From: UBA5704 sp036380715
GTDB taxonomy: Bacteria > Acidobacteriota > Thermoanaerobaculia > Multivoradales > UBA5704
Assembly (NCBI GenBank): GCA_036380715.1
Contig: DASVEF010000038.1
Coordinates: 1-49,500 of the forward strand
Direction: 5' to 3'
DNA: 49,500 bases
The notes below the pieces were generated by a model. The model did no database searches, was not told the DNA's origin, and saw only the letters and a list, made by a program, of their open reading frames with translations. Shown piece by piece: positions 41,698 through 49,461 of the stretch. The first letter of the stretch is position 1. Each line of letters starts with the position of its first letter. The translations under genes were made by a program, and so were the position numbers.

Positions 41698-42045
41698 ATG
41701 AAAGGCGAGGCGCCCACGATGTCGTCGAAAGAGATGGCCCAGATCCGGCAGAACCTTGAGGGGACCCCGGATATCGAGGAGGCGGCGGAGCTCATGAACC
41801 TGGCCGGAAACTCGACCCGGCTCAAGCTCCTCTACCTGCTCGACAACATGAAGGAGCTGTGCGTGTGCGATCTGGCGGAGATGCTCGGGGTTTCGGTTTC
41901 GGCCGTGTCCCAGCATCTGGCGAAGCTGAAGGCCTACGGGCTGGTGGCTCCGCGCCGCGACGCCCAGACGATCTACTACCGTCTCACCGACCACATCTTC
42001 AACACCAAGCTGCGCGAGAACTTCTTCAAGCAGTTCCAGGTCTGA
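41698..42045 (+). CDS. ArsR/SmtB-family metal-responsive regulator
   Basis: 115 residues. The helix-turn-helix includes ELCVCDLAEMLGVSVSAVSQ, followed by HLAKLKAYGLVAPRRDAQTI and YYRLTD. The ELCVCDL motif is the alpha-3 metal-binding site typical of ArsR/CadC-type sensors (Cys-Val-Cys). A GGAGG stands seven bases before the ATG at 41698. An N-terminal extension of about 20 residues is unusual but well translated. It probably dissociates from DNA when it binds a soft metal such as As(III), Cd or Zn. No efflux pump gene is adjacent, so the regulon is elsewhere or is the neighbouring membrane gene. Confidence 0.9.
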   Translation: MKGEAPTMSSKEMAQIRQNLEGTPDIEEAAELMNLAGNSTRLKLLYLLDNMKELCVCDLAEMLGVSVSAVSQHLAKLKAYGLVAPRRDAQTIYYRLTDHIFNTKLRENFFKQFQV

Positions 42046-42068
42046 TCGACTGGGACCGCTTGTTTTCC

Positions 42069-42094
42069 GGGGCGGCCGAGAGATCGGCCGCCCC
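42069..42094. terminator. Bidirectional terminator between arsR and the membrane gene
   Basis: GGGGCGGCCGA and TCGGCCGCCCC form a perfect 11-bp stem with loop GAGA, 24 bases after the arsR stop and 21 bases before the end of the convergent gene. CTTCCATTTC follows on the plus strand. Confidence 0.75.
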
Positions 42095-42114
42095 CTTCCA
42101 TTTCAGAAGACCTT

Positions 42115-42540
42115 TCAGAAGGGCTTGAGGCCCATCAGCACGGCCATGACCACGATCAGCAGGGCGCTGACGTGGGTCAGGATGGCGATCACCGGGGGAA
42201 CGTCCCCTCCCGTGCGCGCGGCGTTGCGCAGTTTGGGGAGCTGCACGAAGAGCAGGATCACCAGCAGGACGACCCAGAGGGTGACCGAGGCGTGCACCCA
42301 TCCGAACCGGAAGCCGTAGCCGGCGGCCATGAGCTGGTAGAGCCCGAGCAGGCCGGAGATCACCGCGCCCGGCAGGGTGTAGACGACCATGAGGCGCCAC
42401 GCCAGGCGCACGCCGAACGCCCGGCCCGCGGGATCGGTGGTCCTCTTCAGCGCCGCGAACAGCACCGCCGAGGCGAACACCCCCGCCGCCGTCCAGATCG
42501 CCGCCAGGATGTGCAGATTACGAGTCACGATTGGGGACAT
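42115..42540 (-). CDS. Four-helix membrane protein (DUF2269/CopD-like)
   Basis: 141 residues with four membrane helices: about 8-28 (RNLHILAAIWTAAGVFASAV), 50-72, 80-100, and 118-138. RNLHILAAIWTAAG and the conserved GWVHASVTLWV His pattern resemble DUF2269/CopD-like proteins, in which His residues can bind heme or copper. The function is unknown. AAGGAGGGAG lies before the ATG. It converges on arsR and may be unrelated to it. Confidence 0.72.
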   Translation of the reverse strand: MSPIVTRNLHILAAIWTAAGVFASAVLFAALKRTTDPAGRAFGVRLAWRLMVVYTLPGAVISGLLGLYQLMAAGYGFRFGWVHASVTLWVVLLVILLFVQLPKLRNAARTGGDVPPVIAILTHVSALLIVVMAVLMGLKPF

Positions 42541-42630
42541 CGGGGCTCCCTCCTTGATCCGGAGACTTCTCCGGCGCGGACTCTACCATCGCTCGGGTAG
42601 AATGCCGCCGTTCGACGAGAGGAGGGAGCC

Positions 42631-43347
42631 ATGAACCAGCATCCGCGTCCGCAGTTCACCTACCTGGGACACGCGACCGTCCGCTGCGACCTCCCGGGAG
42701 GGGAGGTGATCCTCATCGATCCCTGGGTGATCAACAATCCCGCCTGCCCCGACGACCGGAAGAGCTTCGACCGCCTGGACGCGATGCTGATCACCCACGC
42801 CCACTTCGACCACATGGGCGACGCGGTGGAGCTGGCGAAGCGCCACAAGCCGAAGAAGGTCGTGGCCAACTTCGAGATCTGCTCCTGGCTCGGCTCCAAG
42901 GGGGTGGAGAGCTGCTCGGGGATGAACCTCGGGGGATCGCAGGACGTGCTCGGCCTGCAGGTGACCATGGTCCGCGCCGACCACTCGTGCGGCATCTCGG
43001 ACGGCGACCAGATCCTCTATGGCGGCTCGGCCGCGGGCTATATCGTGAGGCTGCCGGGCGGCTACACCTTCTACCACGCCGGGGACACGGCCCTGTTTTC
43101 CGACATGCAGCTCTTCTGCGAGATGTACCGGCCCGAGCTGGCCTTCCTGCCGATCGGCGACCTTTTCACCATGGACCCCCAGCAGGCCGCGCGCGCCTGC
43201 CGCTACCTGGGGGTCCGCCGGGTGATTCCGATCCACTGGGGCACCTTCCCGCCGCTGACCGGCACGCCGCAGCAGCTCGTGAAGGCGCTCGACAATCAGG
43301 GGATCAACTGCGAGGTCGTCACTCTGAAGCCGCGCGAGAGCTACTGA
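42631..43347 (+). CDS. UPF0173/UlaG-like metal-dependent hydrolase
   Basis: 238 residues. FTYLGHATVRCDLPGGEVIL is the typical N-terminus of the UPF0173 MBL family. The metal motif is THAHFDHMGDAVELAKRH (HxHxDH), with later ligands in DHSCGISDG, HAGDTALFSDM and IPIHWGTFP. The length equals the usual family length. The substrate is unknown; UlaG itself is a lactonase. GAGGAGGGAGCC precedes the ATG, and a TAGAAT -10-like hexamer is at 42598-42603. A divergent membrane gene lies 90 bases away. Confidence 0.9.
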   Translation: MNQHPRPQFTYLGHATVRCDLPGGEVILIDPWVINNPACPDDRKSFDRLDAMLITHAHFDHMGDAVELAKRHKPKKVVANFEICSWLGSKGVESCSGMNLGGSQDVLGLQVTMVRADHSCGISDGDQILYGGSAAGYIVRLPGGYTFYHAGDTALFSDMQLFCEMYRPELAFLPIGDLFTMDPQQAARACRYLGVRRVIPIHWGTFPPLTGTPQQLVKALDNQGINCEVVTLKPRESY

Positions 43348-43350
43348 GGG

Positions 43351-43471
43351 CCCTCACCCCTGGCCCCTCTCCCGGAGGGAGAGGGGTGAAATCTCTGGAA
43401 AAGGCTCAGAGATCGCGCTTTCGGTGCTTTTTCCCCCTCTCCCTCCGGGAGAGGGGGTCAGGGGGTGAGGG
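43351..43471. repeat. Double-hairpin repeat, family 1 (copy E)
   Basis: A 121-bp element with the same CCCTCACC...GTGAGGG ends. Inner palindromes read CCTCTCCCGGAGGGAGAGG on the left and the like on the right. It starts four bases after the hydrolase stop codon and ends two bases before the stop of the convergent gene, filling the whole gap. Confidence 0.82.
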
Positions 43472-43472
43472 C

Positions 43473-44246
43473 TCACCACCGCACGACGGCCCCGATCCCG
43501 GCGAAGTGCTCGGGGTCGGAGTCGTTGAAGCCGACGCCGAAGCGGGCGTCGAGCTGCAGGTCGTCCGTCACGCTGTAGGTCACGCCGCCGTCGAGGTAGC
43601 GGGTCGAATCGCCGTCCGGCGTCTCTTCGGAGAAGCCGAAGACCTCCAGGAAGGCGCCCATCCGGTCGGTCACCCCGAAGCTCGCGCTCAGGCTCGCCGA
43701 GAGCTGATGGAAGCGCTCGTCCCCCTCCACCGGATAGCCGTAGTTGAGGTTGGAGTTGATGCCGAGCCAGGAATTGACCTCCCAGCCCAGAGCGAGCTTG
43801 GCCTCCGGCTGCCACTCGTCAGCGGTCAGCTCCTCGCTCCCTGCAGGCACGGTCGTGGCGAGGATCAGCGACACCGCGGGCATGCCCGGCGCGAGGTCGC
43901 CCGGGCCTTCCGTGAAGCGGACCTTGATGCCGATCGACGGGTCCTCGTACCCCTCGATCTCACCGCCCGGGCCGTCGATCCAGGTGTAGGAGCCGACGCC
44001 GAGGCGCGCCTCCATCCGCTCGCCGATGCCGATGCGGGCGAGGATCTCGCCGAACGAGTGGGATTCCTCGTCCTCGATCTTCTGAAAGGTGTAGCCGCCT
44101 TCGAGCTGGACGTGCCCAGGGCGGATCGTCCCGGTGCTCTCGGTGAAGTCCGGCCGGTCGCTGACGATCGGCCCGAGATCCTGAGCGGCGAGCGGTGCGG
44201 CAACCACAATCCCGGCCAGAGCCAGGGCGAAGACCCAGCGTCGCAT
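43473..44246 (-). CDS. Outer-membrane transporter-like protein (Phenol_MetA_deg family)
   Basis: 257 residues. A signal peptide (about 1-21, ending LAAQ) precedes a beta-barrel-type domain with SDRPDFTESTGTIRPGHVQL and EGGYTFQKIED at the N-terminus and alternating aromatic strands (LGVGSYTWID, LDARFGVGFND) ending in VRW. This matches the 'transporter' family related to MetA of phenol-degradation loci. It is probably an outer-membrane barrel. The substrate is unknown. Confidence 0.82.
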   Translation of the reverse strand: MRRWVFALALAGIVVAAPLAAQDLGPIVSDRPDFTESTGTIRPGHVQLEGGYTFQKIEDEESHSFGEILARIGIGERMEARLGVGSYTWIDGPGGEIEGYEDPSIGIKVRFTEGPGDLAPGMPAVSLILATTVPAGSEELTADEWQPEAKLALGWEVNSWLGINSNLNYGYPVEGDERFHQLSASLSASFGVTDRMGAFLEVFGFSEETPDGDSTRYLDGGVTYSVTDDLQLDARFGVGFNDSDPEHFAGIGAVVRW

Positions 44247-44274
44247 GGTGAACCCTCCCTCGAAAAATGAAGCG

Positions 44275-45381
44275 TCACAAACGGTGCGCGAGCTGCGCGC
44301 GGCCGGTCGTCTCCAGCACCCGGGCGCCGTTGGCGGTCAGGCGCAGCCCATCCCCTTCCATCTCCACCCAGCCGGCCCGCAGCAGAGAGGCGAGCACCCG
44401 CCGCAGGCGCGTGTCGCTCCAGCCGAAGCGCCGCTCCAGGGTGGAGACCGGGACCACGGCCCCTCCTTTCTGCAGGTGGAGGAGCAAGAGCTGCCCCGAC
44501 AGCCGCCAACCCATGCGGCGCTGGATCAGCAGCCGCGCGAGCAGCCCGTGTCCCGGCGAGAACAGGAGCGCCGCCAGGAACAGCAGCCCGGCCACGGTCG
44601 CCATGGCGCCGGCGATCGATGCGTCCAACCAGCGGGCCGCGGCATATCCCGCCAGGGCCGAAGTCACGCCGAGGAGCACGGCGAGGACGAGCATGCGCTC
44701 CAGACGCTCGGTGAGCAGGTAGGCCGTGGCCGGCGGCACCACCAGCATGGCGACCACCAGGATCGCCCCCACCGACTCGAACGACCCCACCACGGTGACC
44801 GAGACGGCGCTCATCAGCAGGTAGTGGAGCGCGACCGGCGAGAAGCCGAGCGTGGCCGCGAGGCCGGCGTCGAAGGTCGAGATCTTCAGCTCCTTGTAGA
44901 GCGCCAGCACCAGGGCCAGGTTCAGCAGCAGCACCCCGCCGGTCACCCACAGCGCCTTGGGACCGATGTCGCGGCCGGCCAGGGTCAGCGTGTCCCAGGG
45001 GGAGTAGGCGATCTCGCCGTAGAGCACGCAATCGAGGTCGAGGTCCACCTGCGAGGCGTAGCGGCTGATCAGGATCACGCCGAGCGAGAACAGGGCCGGG
45101 AAGACGACGCCGATCGAGGCGTCCTCGCGCAGCCGCTGGCTGCGATTGAACAGCTCGACGAGCAGCACCGTGATCACCCCGAGCGCGCCGGCCCCCAGCA
45201 CCATGGGGAGCGCCGCCCGGGTGCCGGTGAGCAGGAAGGCGATGACGATGCCGGGCAGCACGGCGTGGCTGATGGCGTCGCCCAGCAGGGCCATCTTGCG
45301 CAGGACGAGGAAGGAGCCCACCAGGGCGCAGCTCGCGGCCACGAAGCTCGCCACCAGCAGGATCACCAGGGTCGGGCTCAT
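44275..45381 (-). CDS. Metal ABC permease, second subunit (TroD-like), with C-terminal winged helix
   Basis: 368 residues. Nine helices of the ABC-3 permease family (SFLVLRKMALLGDAISHAVL, then GAILVVAMLVVPPATAYLLT) end near residue 285. Residues about 290-368 form a soluble winged-helix-like tail (RRFGWSDTRLRRVLASLLRA, LRLTANGARVLE), without the metal-binding dimerisation part seen in the other permease. It starts within the stop of the first permease (ATGA). It forms the membrane channel for a divalent metal with its partner. Confidence 0.88.
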   Translation of the reverse strand: MSPTLVILLVASFVAASCALVGSFLVLRKMALLGDAISHAVLPGIVIAFLLTGTRAALPMVLGAGALGVITVLLVELFNRSQRLREDASIGVVFPALFSLGVILISRYASQVDLDLDCVLYGEIAYSPWDTLTLAGRDIGPKALWVTGGVLLLNLALVLALYKELKISTFDAGLAATLGFSPVALHYLLMSAVSVTVVGSFESVGAILVVAMLVVPPATAYLLTERLERMLVLAVLLGVTSALAGYAAARWLDASIAGAMATVAGLLFLAALLFSPGHGLLARLLIQRRMGWRLSGQLLLLHLQKGGAVVPVSTLERRFGWSDTRLRRVLASLLRAGWVEMEGDGLRLTANGARVLETTGRAQLAHRL

Positions 45382-46652
45382 GCCGTCCTCCGGCGCGGGA
45401 TCGCGCGGCCGTGCGGGTCGATCTCGGGGAAGCCGAGCGCCTCCTCCAGGTCCGCGACCGCCCGCTCGGACAGGGCGTGCTCCATGGCCTCGGCGTCGCG
45501 GTGCACGTGGTCGCTCGGCAGCTCGAGCCGCCGGGTGAGGAAGACCTCCCAGATCCGGTGCTTGCGCACGACCCCCTCGGCCGCCCGGCGGCCGGCGGGC
45601 GTCAGGCGCAGGGCGTCCTCCGAGCGCTCGACCAGCCCGTCCGCCACCAGAGCGCGGGCTGCCCGCTCGAGCTCGTGGCTCGTCTGCCCGCGCACCCCCA
45701 TGAGCAGCGGCCAGGAGAGGAACGTCCCCCATTCTCCGCTCCGCTCGCCCTGGAGATAGAGGTCCTTGAGCAGGTTCTCGCGCCGGATGCGGGCGGCGGT
45801 CCGGCGCTCGCTCAGGATCGCCCAGAGCAGGCCGCGGCGCGGCGCGAACAGGAGGGAGACGATCAGCACGGAGCTCGACGCCAGCACGATCACCGGCCCC
45901 GTGGGCAGGCGCGGCACCGAGGCGCTGGCCAGCGAGCCGGCCACCCCGGCGAGCGCTCCGATGCCCGCCGAGAGCAGCACCATGGCGCCCAGCCGGTCGG
46001 TCCACTGCCGCGCGGCGGCCGCCGGAGTGATCAAGGTGGCTACGATCAGCACCACGCCCACGGTCTGCAGCCCGACCACCACGACCACGACCAGAAGCAG
46101 GGTGAGCAGGATCTCCAGCCGGCGCATGGGCAGCCCGAGGCTGGCGCCGAAGCCGGGATCGAAAGCCAGGAGCTTCAGCTCCTTGTAGAAGGCGGCCACG
46201 GTGGCGAGGACCACGGCGCCGAGCACCGCCATCACCTTCAGATCCTCCTCGACCAGCGTGGCGGCCTGGCCGAACAGGTACTTGTCGAGGCCGCTCTGGT
46301 TGCCGGCCGGCAGCTTCTGGATGAAGGTCAGCAGGACGATCCCCAGGCCGAAGAAGACCGACAGGACGATGCCGATCGCCGAGTCCTCCTTGATCCGGCT
46401 CCAGCGCACCGTGGCGAGGATCAGCAGCGAGCCGAGGACACCGGCCACCAGCGCCCCGAGGAAGAGCGGCAGCGGCGACTTCGAGCCGGTCAGCAGGAAG
46501 GCGATGCAGACGCCCGGCAGGGCGGCGTGCGCCAGCGCGTCGCCGAGCAGGCTCTGGCGGCGCAGCAGCGCGAAGCTGCCGAGCGTCCCGCCGAGGGCGC
46601 CGAGCATCGTCGCCCCCATCAGGACGTTGCGGGCGGTGAAGCTCAGCTCCAC
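45378..46652 (-). CDS. Metal ABC permease, first subunit (TroC-like), fused to a DtxR/MntR-like domain
   Basis: 424 residues. The ABC-3 permease part (1-285) has SFALLRRQSLLGDALAHAAL and VGVVLIVATLITPAAAARQ. From about 290 the sequence becomes a DtxR-type winged helix and dimerisation domain: RENLLKDLYL, LRLTPAGRRAAEGVVRKHRI, then AEAMEHALSERAV and EIDPHGRAIP. It aligns closely with the regulator at 48510-49172. His365 and the E-x-x-E-H set (388, 391, 392) match the positions of MntR metal ligands. The start overlaps the ATPase gene by ten bases. The protein may sense metal in the cytosol and gate its own transport. Confidence 0.9.
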   Translation of the reverse strand: MELSFTARNVLMGATMLGALGGTLGSFALLRRQSLLGDALAHAALPGVCIAFLLTGSKSPLPLFLGALVAGVLGSLLILATVRWSRIKEDSAIGIVLSVFFGLGIVLLTFIQKLPAGNQSGLDKYLFGQAATLVEEDLKVMAVLGAVVLATVAAFYKELKLLAFDPGFGASLGLPMRRLEILLTLLLVVVVVVGLQTVGVVLIVATLITPAAAARQWTDRLGAMVLLSAGIGALAGVAGSLASASVPRLPTGPVIVLASSSVLIVSLLFAPRRGLLWAILSERRTAARIRRENLLKDLYLQGERSGEWGTFLSWPLLMGVRGQTSHELERAARALVADGLVERSEDALRLTPAGRRAAEGVVRKHRIWEVFLTRRLELPSDHVHRDAEAMEHALSERAVADLEEALGFPEIDPHGRAIPRRRTA

Positions 46653-47494
46653 GGCGGCTCCTGGCCGTTGAGGACCGGCTTCTTCTGGAGCAGCGCCTCG
46701 CTGGCCTGGGTCAGCACGGTCAGCTTGCCGCCGTAGGTGCGCTGCAGGTTCTCGGCGGTGAACGTGGTGGCGACCGGACCGGCCGCGACCAGCCGCATGT
46801 TGAGCAGCACCACGTGGTCGAAGTACTCCGCCACCGTCTGCAGGTCGTGATGGACGGCCACCACGGTCCGGCCGGTGGCCCGCAGCTCCTTGAGCAGGGT
46901 GAGGATCGCCCGCTCGGTCGTGGCGTCGACGCCGGCGAACGGCTCGTCCATCAGATAGAGCTTGGCGTCCTGGGCGAGGGCGCGGGCCAGGAAGACCCGC
47001 TGCTGCTGGCCGCCCGAGAGCTGGCTGATCTGGCGGTGGGCGAGCTCCCGCATGCCGACCTTCTCCAGGGCGGAGAGGGCCAGCTCGTGATGGTGCCGCG
47101 ACGGCCGGCGCAGCCAGCCGATGCGGCCGTAGAGCCCCATGGTCACCACGTCGAGCGCGCTGGTGGGGAAGTCCCAGTCCACGCTCTCGCGCTGCGGCAC
47201 ATAGCCGACCCAGGAGCGGCGGCGGGCGTAGGGCTCGCCGAAGATCTGCACCCAGCCGGTGATCGGCGGCACCAGTCCGAGGACCGCCTTGAGCAGCGTG
47301 CTCTTGCCCGCCCCGTTCGGGCCGACGATGGCGATGAGCTGCCCCTCGGGGAGCTGGAGGTCGACGTCCCAGAGCACAGGCTGTGTGCGGTAGGCGACCG
47401 TGAGGTCGTGCACCTCGATCGCCGCCACCCGGGCGTCCGGGGAGGGCGGAGCCTCCTCTTCCGGTCTGTGGGCTTGAGTCAGGGGGACACTCAT
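46643..47494 (-). CDS. Metal ABC transporter ATPase (TroB/ZnuC-like)
   Basis: 283 residues. Walker A GPNGAGKSTLLKA, signature LSGGQQQRVFLARAL, Walker B LYLMDEPFAGVD, and switch His in VAVHHDLQTV are all intact. YVPQRESVDWDFPTSALDVV is a hallmark of manganese/zinc/iron family ATPases. The C-terminus, about 45 residues, ends QKKPVLNGQEPPWS. AAGGAG lies before the ATG. It powers the two following permeases. The gene is 11 bases after the binding-protein gene. Confidence 0.92.
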   Translation of the reverse strand: MSVPLTQAHRPEEEAPPSPDARVAAIEVHDLTVAYRTQPVLWDVDLQLPEGQLIAIVGPNGAGKSTLLKAVLGLVPPITGWVQIFGEPYARRRSWVGYVPQRESVDWDFPTSALDVVTMGLYGRIGWLRRPSRHHHELALSALEKVGMRELAHRQISQLSGGQQQRVFLARALAQDAKLYLMDEPFAGVDATTERAILTLLKELRATGRTVVAVHHDLQTVAEYFDHVVLLNMRLVAAGPVATTFTAENLQRTYGGKLTVLTQASEALLQKKPVLNGQEPPWS

Positions 47495-47505
47495 GGTTGC
47501 GCTCC

Positions 47506-48435
47506 TTACTTCAAAGCCTTGACGATGGTCTCGACGTTGGCGCGCACCATCCCGGGGTAGGTCCCCGCGGGCGTGCCCACGGCCCCGAGCGAGTCCGAAT
47601 AGAGCTGGCCGCCGATCTCCACCGCCCGGCCGCGCGACCGCACGGCGGCCTGCACCGCCTCGATCGAGCGGCGCGGCACGCTGGATTCCACGAAGATCGC
47701 CTTCACACCGCGGTTGAGCACGAGGTCCACCACCCGCTCGACGTCCTTGAGCCCGGCCTCCGACAGGGTGCTGATCCCCTGCAGCCCCACGACCTCCATG
47801 CCGTAGCGGCGGCCGAAATAACCGAACGCGTCGTGGGCGGTGACCAGGATCCGCTGCTGCGGGGGAATGGTCTCGATCTGCTGCTTGACCCAGGCGTCCA
47901 GCTCCCGGAGCTCCTTGCCCAGGGCCGCCGCGTTGGACTCGAACTCCTCCGCGTGCTCCGGATCGAGCGCCGAGAGCTCGCGGGCGATCGGCTGCAAAGT
48001 CGTCGCCCACAGGGAAACGTCGAACCAGACGTGCGGGTCGTACTGCCCGGCGAACTCGGGCGGCTCGCGGAGCTGGTCCTGTGGGATGTCTTCGCTGACC
48101 GCCACCACCGGCCGGTTGCGCGCCATCTTGGTCAGGATGTCCCCCATCTTCCCCTCCAGATGGAGGCCGTTGTAGAGGACCAGGTCCGCCTCGGAGAGCC
48201 GGCGGACGTCGTGCTCGCTCGCCTTGTAGAGGTGGGGGTCCACGCCGGGTCCCATCAGAGCCTCCACCTGCGCGTGCTCGCCGACGATCCGGCGCGCCAC
48301 GTCGGCGATGATGCTCGTGGTGGTCACAACGCGCAGGGGACCTTCACGGCGAGCCTGCGAACCCGCCTCGCCGCAGCCAGCGAGGGCAAGGGGGAAGATC
48401 AGAAGTAAGGTGAGGTGCCACCGGTTTTTTGACAT
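47506..48435 (-). CDS. Metal-binding lipoprotein of the ABC transporter (TroA/ZnuA-like)
   Basis: 309 residues. The lipobox is ALAGCG (Cys at about 21). The fold has metal ligands in GVDPHLYKAS (His), NGLHLEGKM (His), TAHDAFGYFGRR (His) and YSDSLG (Asp), the three His plus one Asp/Glu set of cluster A-I proteins. There is no His-rich loop, which favours Mn or Fe over Zn, though this is weak evidence. The start ATG at 48435 has no Shine-Dalgarno sequence and lies directly after a good promoter, so translation is probably leaderless. Confidence 0.9.
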   Translation of the reverse strand: MSKNRWHLTLLLIFPLALAGCGEAGSQARREGPLRVVTTTSIIADVARRIVGEHAQVEALMGPGVDPHLYKASEHDVRRLSEADLVLYNGLHLEGKMGDILTKMARNRPVVAVSEDIPQDQLREPPEFAGQYDPHVWFDVSLWATTLQPIARELSALDPEHAEEFESNAAALGKELRELDAWVKQQIETIPPQQRILVTAHDAFGYFGRRYGMEVVGLQGISTLSEAGLKDVERVVDLVLNRGVKAIFVESSVPRRSIEAVQAAVRSRGRAVEIGGQLYSDSLGAVGTPAGTYPGMVRANVETIVKALK

Positions 48436-48442
48436 ATCAAAA
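48427..48442. promoter_or_regulatory. Candidate DtxR/MntR operator over the troA-like start codon
   Basis: TTTTGACATATCAAAA is a near-perfect palindrome (14 of 16 bases symmetric). It spans the predicted transcription start and the ATG of the binding-protein gene. The divergent gene codes for a DtxR-family repressor. A second half-site, AATGTCAA, lies at 48463-48470. Confidence 0.65.
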
Positions 48443-48470
48443 TCATGATCGCGATCCGGCGAAATGTCAA
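48442..48470 (-). promoter_or_regulatory. Promoter of the metal ABC operon
   Basis: On the minus strand TTGACA (48470-48465), exactly 17 bases, then CATGAT (48447-48442). The ATG at 48435 begins six bases after the -10, so the transcript would start at or beside the start codon. Confidence 0.68.
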
Positions 48471-48509
48471 GCGGGTATTTGCCGAAGCCGGAGGTGGTAC
48501 CCTTGTTCC

Positions 48510-49172
48510 ATGCCCACGAGCACGGTCGAGGACTACCTCAAGTGCATCCTCCTGGAGCAGCAGCACAACCCGGAATCGCTCGTCTCGATGGGGCAGATCT
48601 CGAGTGCACTGAAGGTGGCGCCGGGCACGGTCACGGCCATGGTCAAGACCCTGGCCGACAGCGGCCTGGTCTCCTACGAGCCGTACAGCGGGGTGCGCCT
48701 GACCCCCTCCGGCCAGCAGCTCGCGGCGCACGTCCTGCGCCGGCACCGGCTGATCGAGCTGTTCCTCGTCAAGGTCATGGGGATGGACTGGAGCGAGGTC
48801 CACTCCGAAGCCGAGGAGCTGGAGCACGCCGTCTCCAACCGGCTGATCGAGCGGATCGACGAGATGCTCGGCTACCCCTCCGTAGACCCGCATGGCGATC
48901 CGATCCCGGACGTGCACGGGGTGATCGAGGCGCCGGTCCTCCCCAGCCTGCTGAGCTGCGATCTGGGCGCCGCGGTGCGGGTGTCCCGCGTGGCGGACCA
49001 GAGCCGCGACTTCCTCCAGCTCGTCGAGCGCCGGGGGCTCAAGCCGGGGAACGAGCTGCGCGTCGAGCGGCGGGACGAGGCCGCGGACACCGTCGAGATC
49101 CGGCTCTCTTCCGGAGAGAGTCTCAGCCTGGGGTACCGGGCGGCGTCGAAGATCCAGGTCGAGCCTGCGTAG
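48510..49172 (+). CDS. DtxR/MntR-family metal-dependent repressor
   Basis: 220 residues. The winged helix (about 1-72) has SSALKVAPGTVTAMVKTLAD. The dimerisation and metal domain (72-140) has RRHRLIELFL (His79) and SEAEELEHAVS (His98, Glu102, Glu105, His106). Asp8 matches the first MntR ligand, but residue 11 is Lys rather than Glu. An SH3/FeoA-like domain fills the C-terminus (LGAAVRVSRV, GLKPGNELRV). GGAGGT lies upstream of the ATG at 48510. It should repress the divergent ABC operon when loaded with metal, probably Mn or Fe. Confidence 0.92.
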   Translation: MPTSTVEDYLKCILLEQQHNPESLVSMGQISSALKVAPGTVTAMVKTLADSGLVSYEPYSGVRLTPSGQQLAAHVLRRHRLIELFLVKVMGMDWSEVHSEAEELEHAVSNRLIERIDEMLGYPSVDPHGDPIPDVHGVIEAPVLPSLLSCDLGAAVRVSRVADQSRDFLQLVERRGLKPGNELRVERRDEAADTVEIRLSSGESLSLGYRAASKIQVEPA

Positions 49173-49173
49173 A

Positions 49174-49221
49174 GGCCCCCTCCCCGACCCTCCCCCGCGG
49201 AGCGGGAGAGGGGGTCAGGGG
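49174..49221. repeat. Family 1 repeat, single arm (copy F)
   Basis: One arm with CCCTCCCCGACCCTCCCCCG and GCGGAGCGGGAGAGGGGGTC, placed directly after the regulator's stop codon. The opposite arm is missing. It may now serve as a terminator hairpin. Confidence 0.6.
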
Positions 49222-49258
49222 CATAGGCGCCAACTTGCCGCCGACCAATATGGCGCAT

Positions 49259-49384
49259 CCCCCACTGTAGAGACGCCCCGTGGGGCGTCTCCTCCTCTGG
49301 AGGTGCCCGCGACATCGCGCGGATTCCTGGAAAGGAACGGCGCCGCCGCAGGACACGCCCCACGGGGCGTCTCTACAGTGGGGG
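49259..49384. repeat. Double-hairpin repeat, family 3
   Basis: A 126-bp element with perfect 30-bp inverted arms (49259-49288 and 49355-49384). Each arm contains the palindrome ACGCCCCGTGGGGCGT. The core of about 66 bases shares GCGTCTCCTCCT with the family 2 element. The size and layout equal those of families 1 and 2. No open frame of note overlaps it. Confidence 0.8.
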
Positions 49385-49461
49385 AGGGGCGACATTCTCT
49401 TGGGCAGATATATGTTCCCTTCACCAGATAGGAAGTCGATAATGAGGACGATGAGCGACAT

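Noticed and set aside
41501..41701. A 66-codon frame overlapping the arsR start as ATGA
   Set aside because: It starts at a TTG inside the putative operator, has no ribosome-binding site, and its composition does not resemble coding DNA of this genome. Kept only as leader sequence.
42559..42574. Inverted repeat CCGGAGACTTCTCCGG between divergent genes
   Set aside because: Short, GC-rich and without a linked regulator; could be chance in this composition. Not called as an operator.
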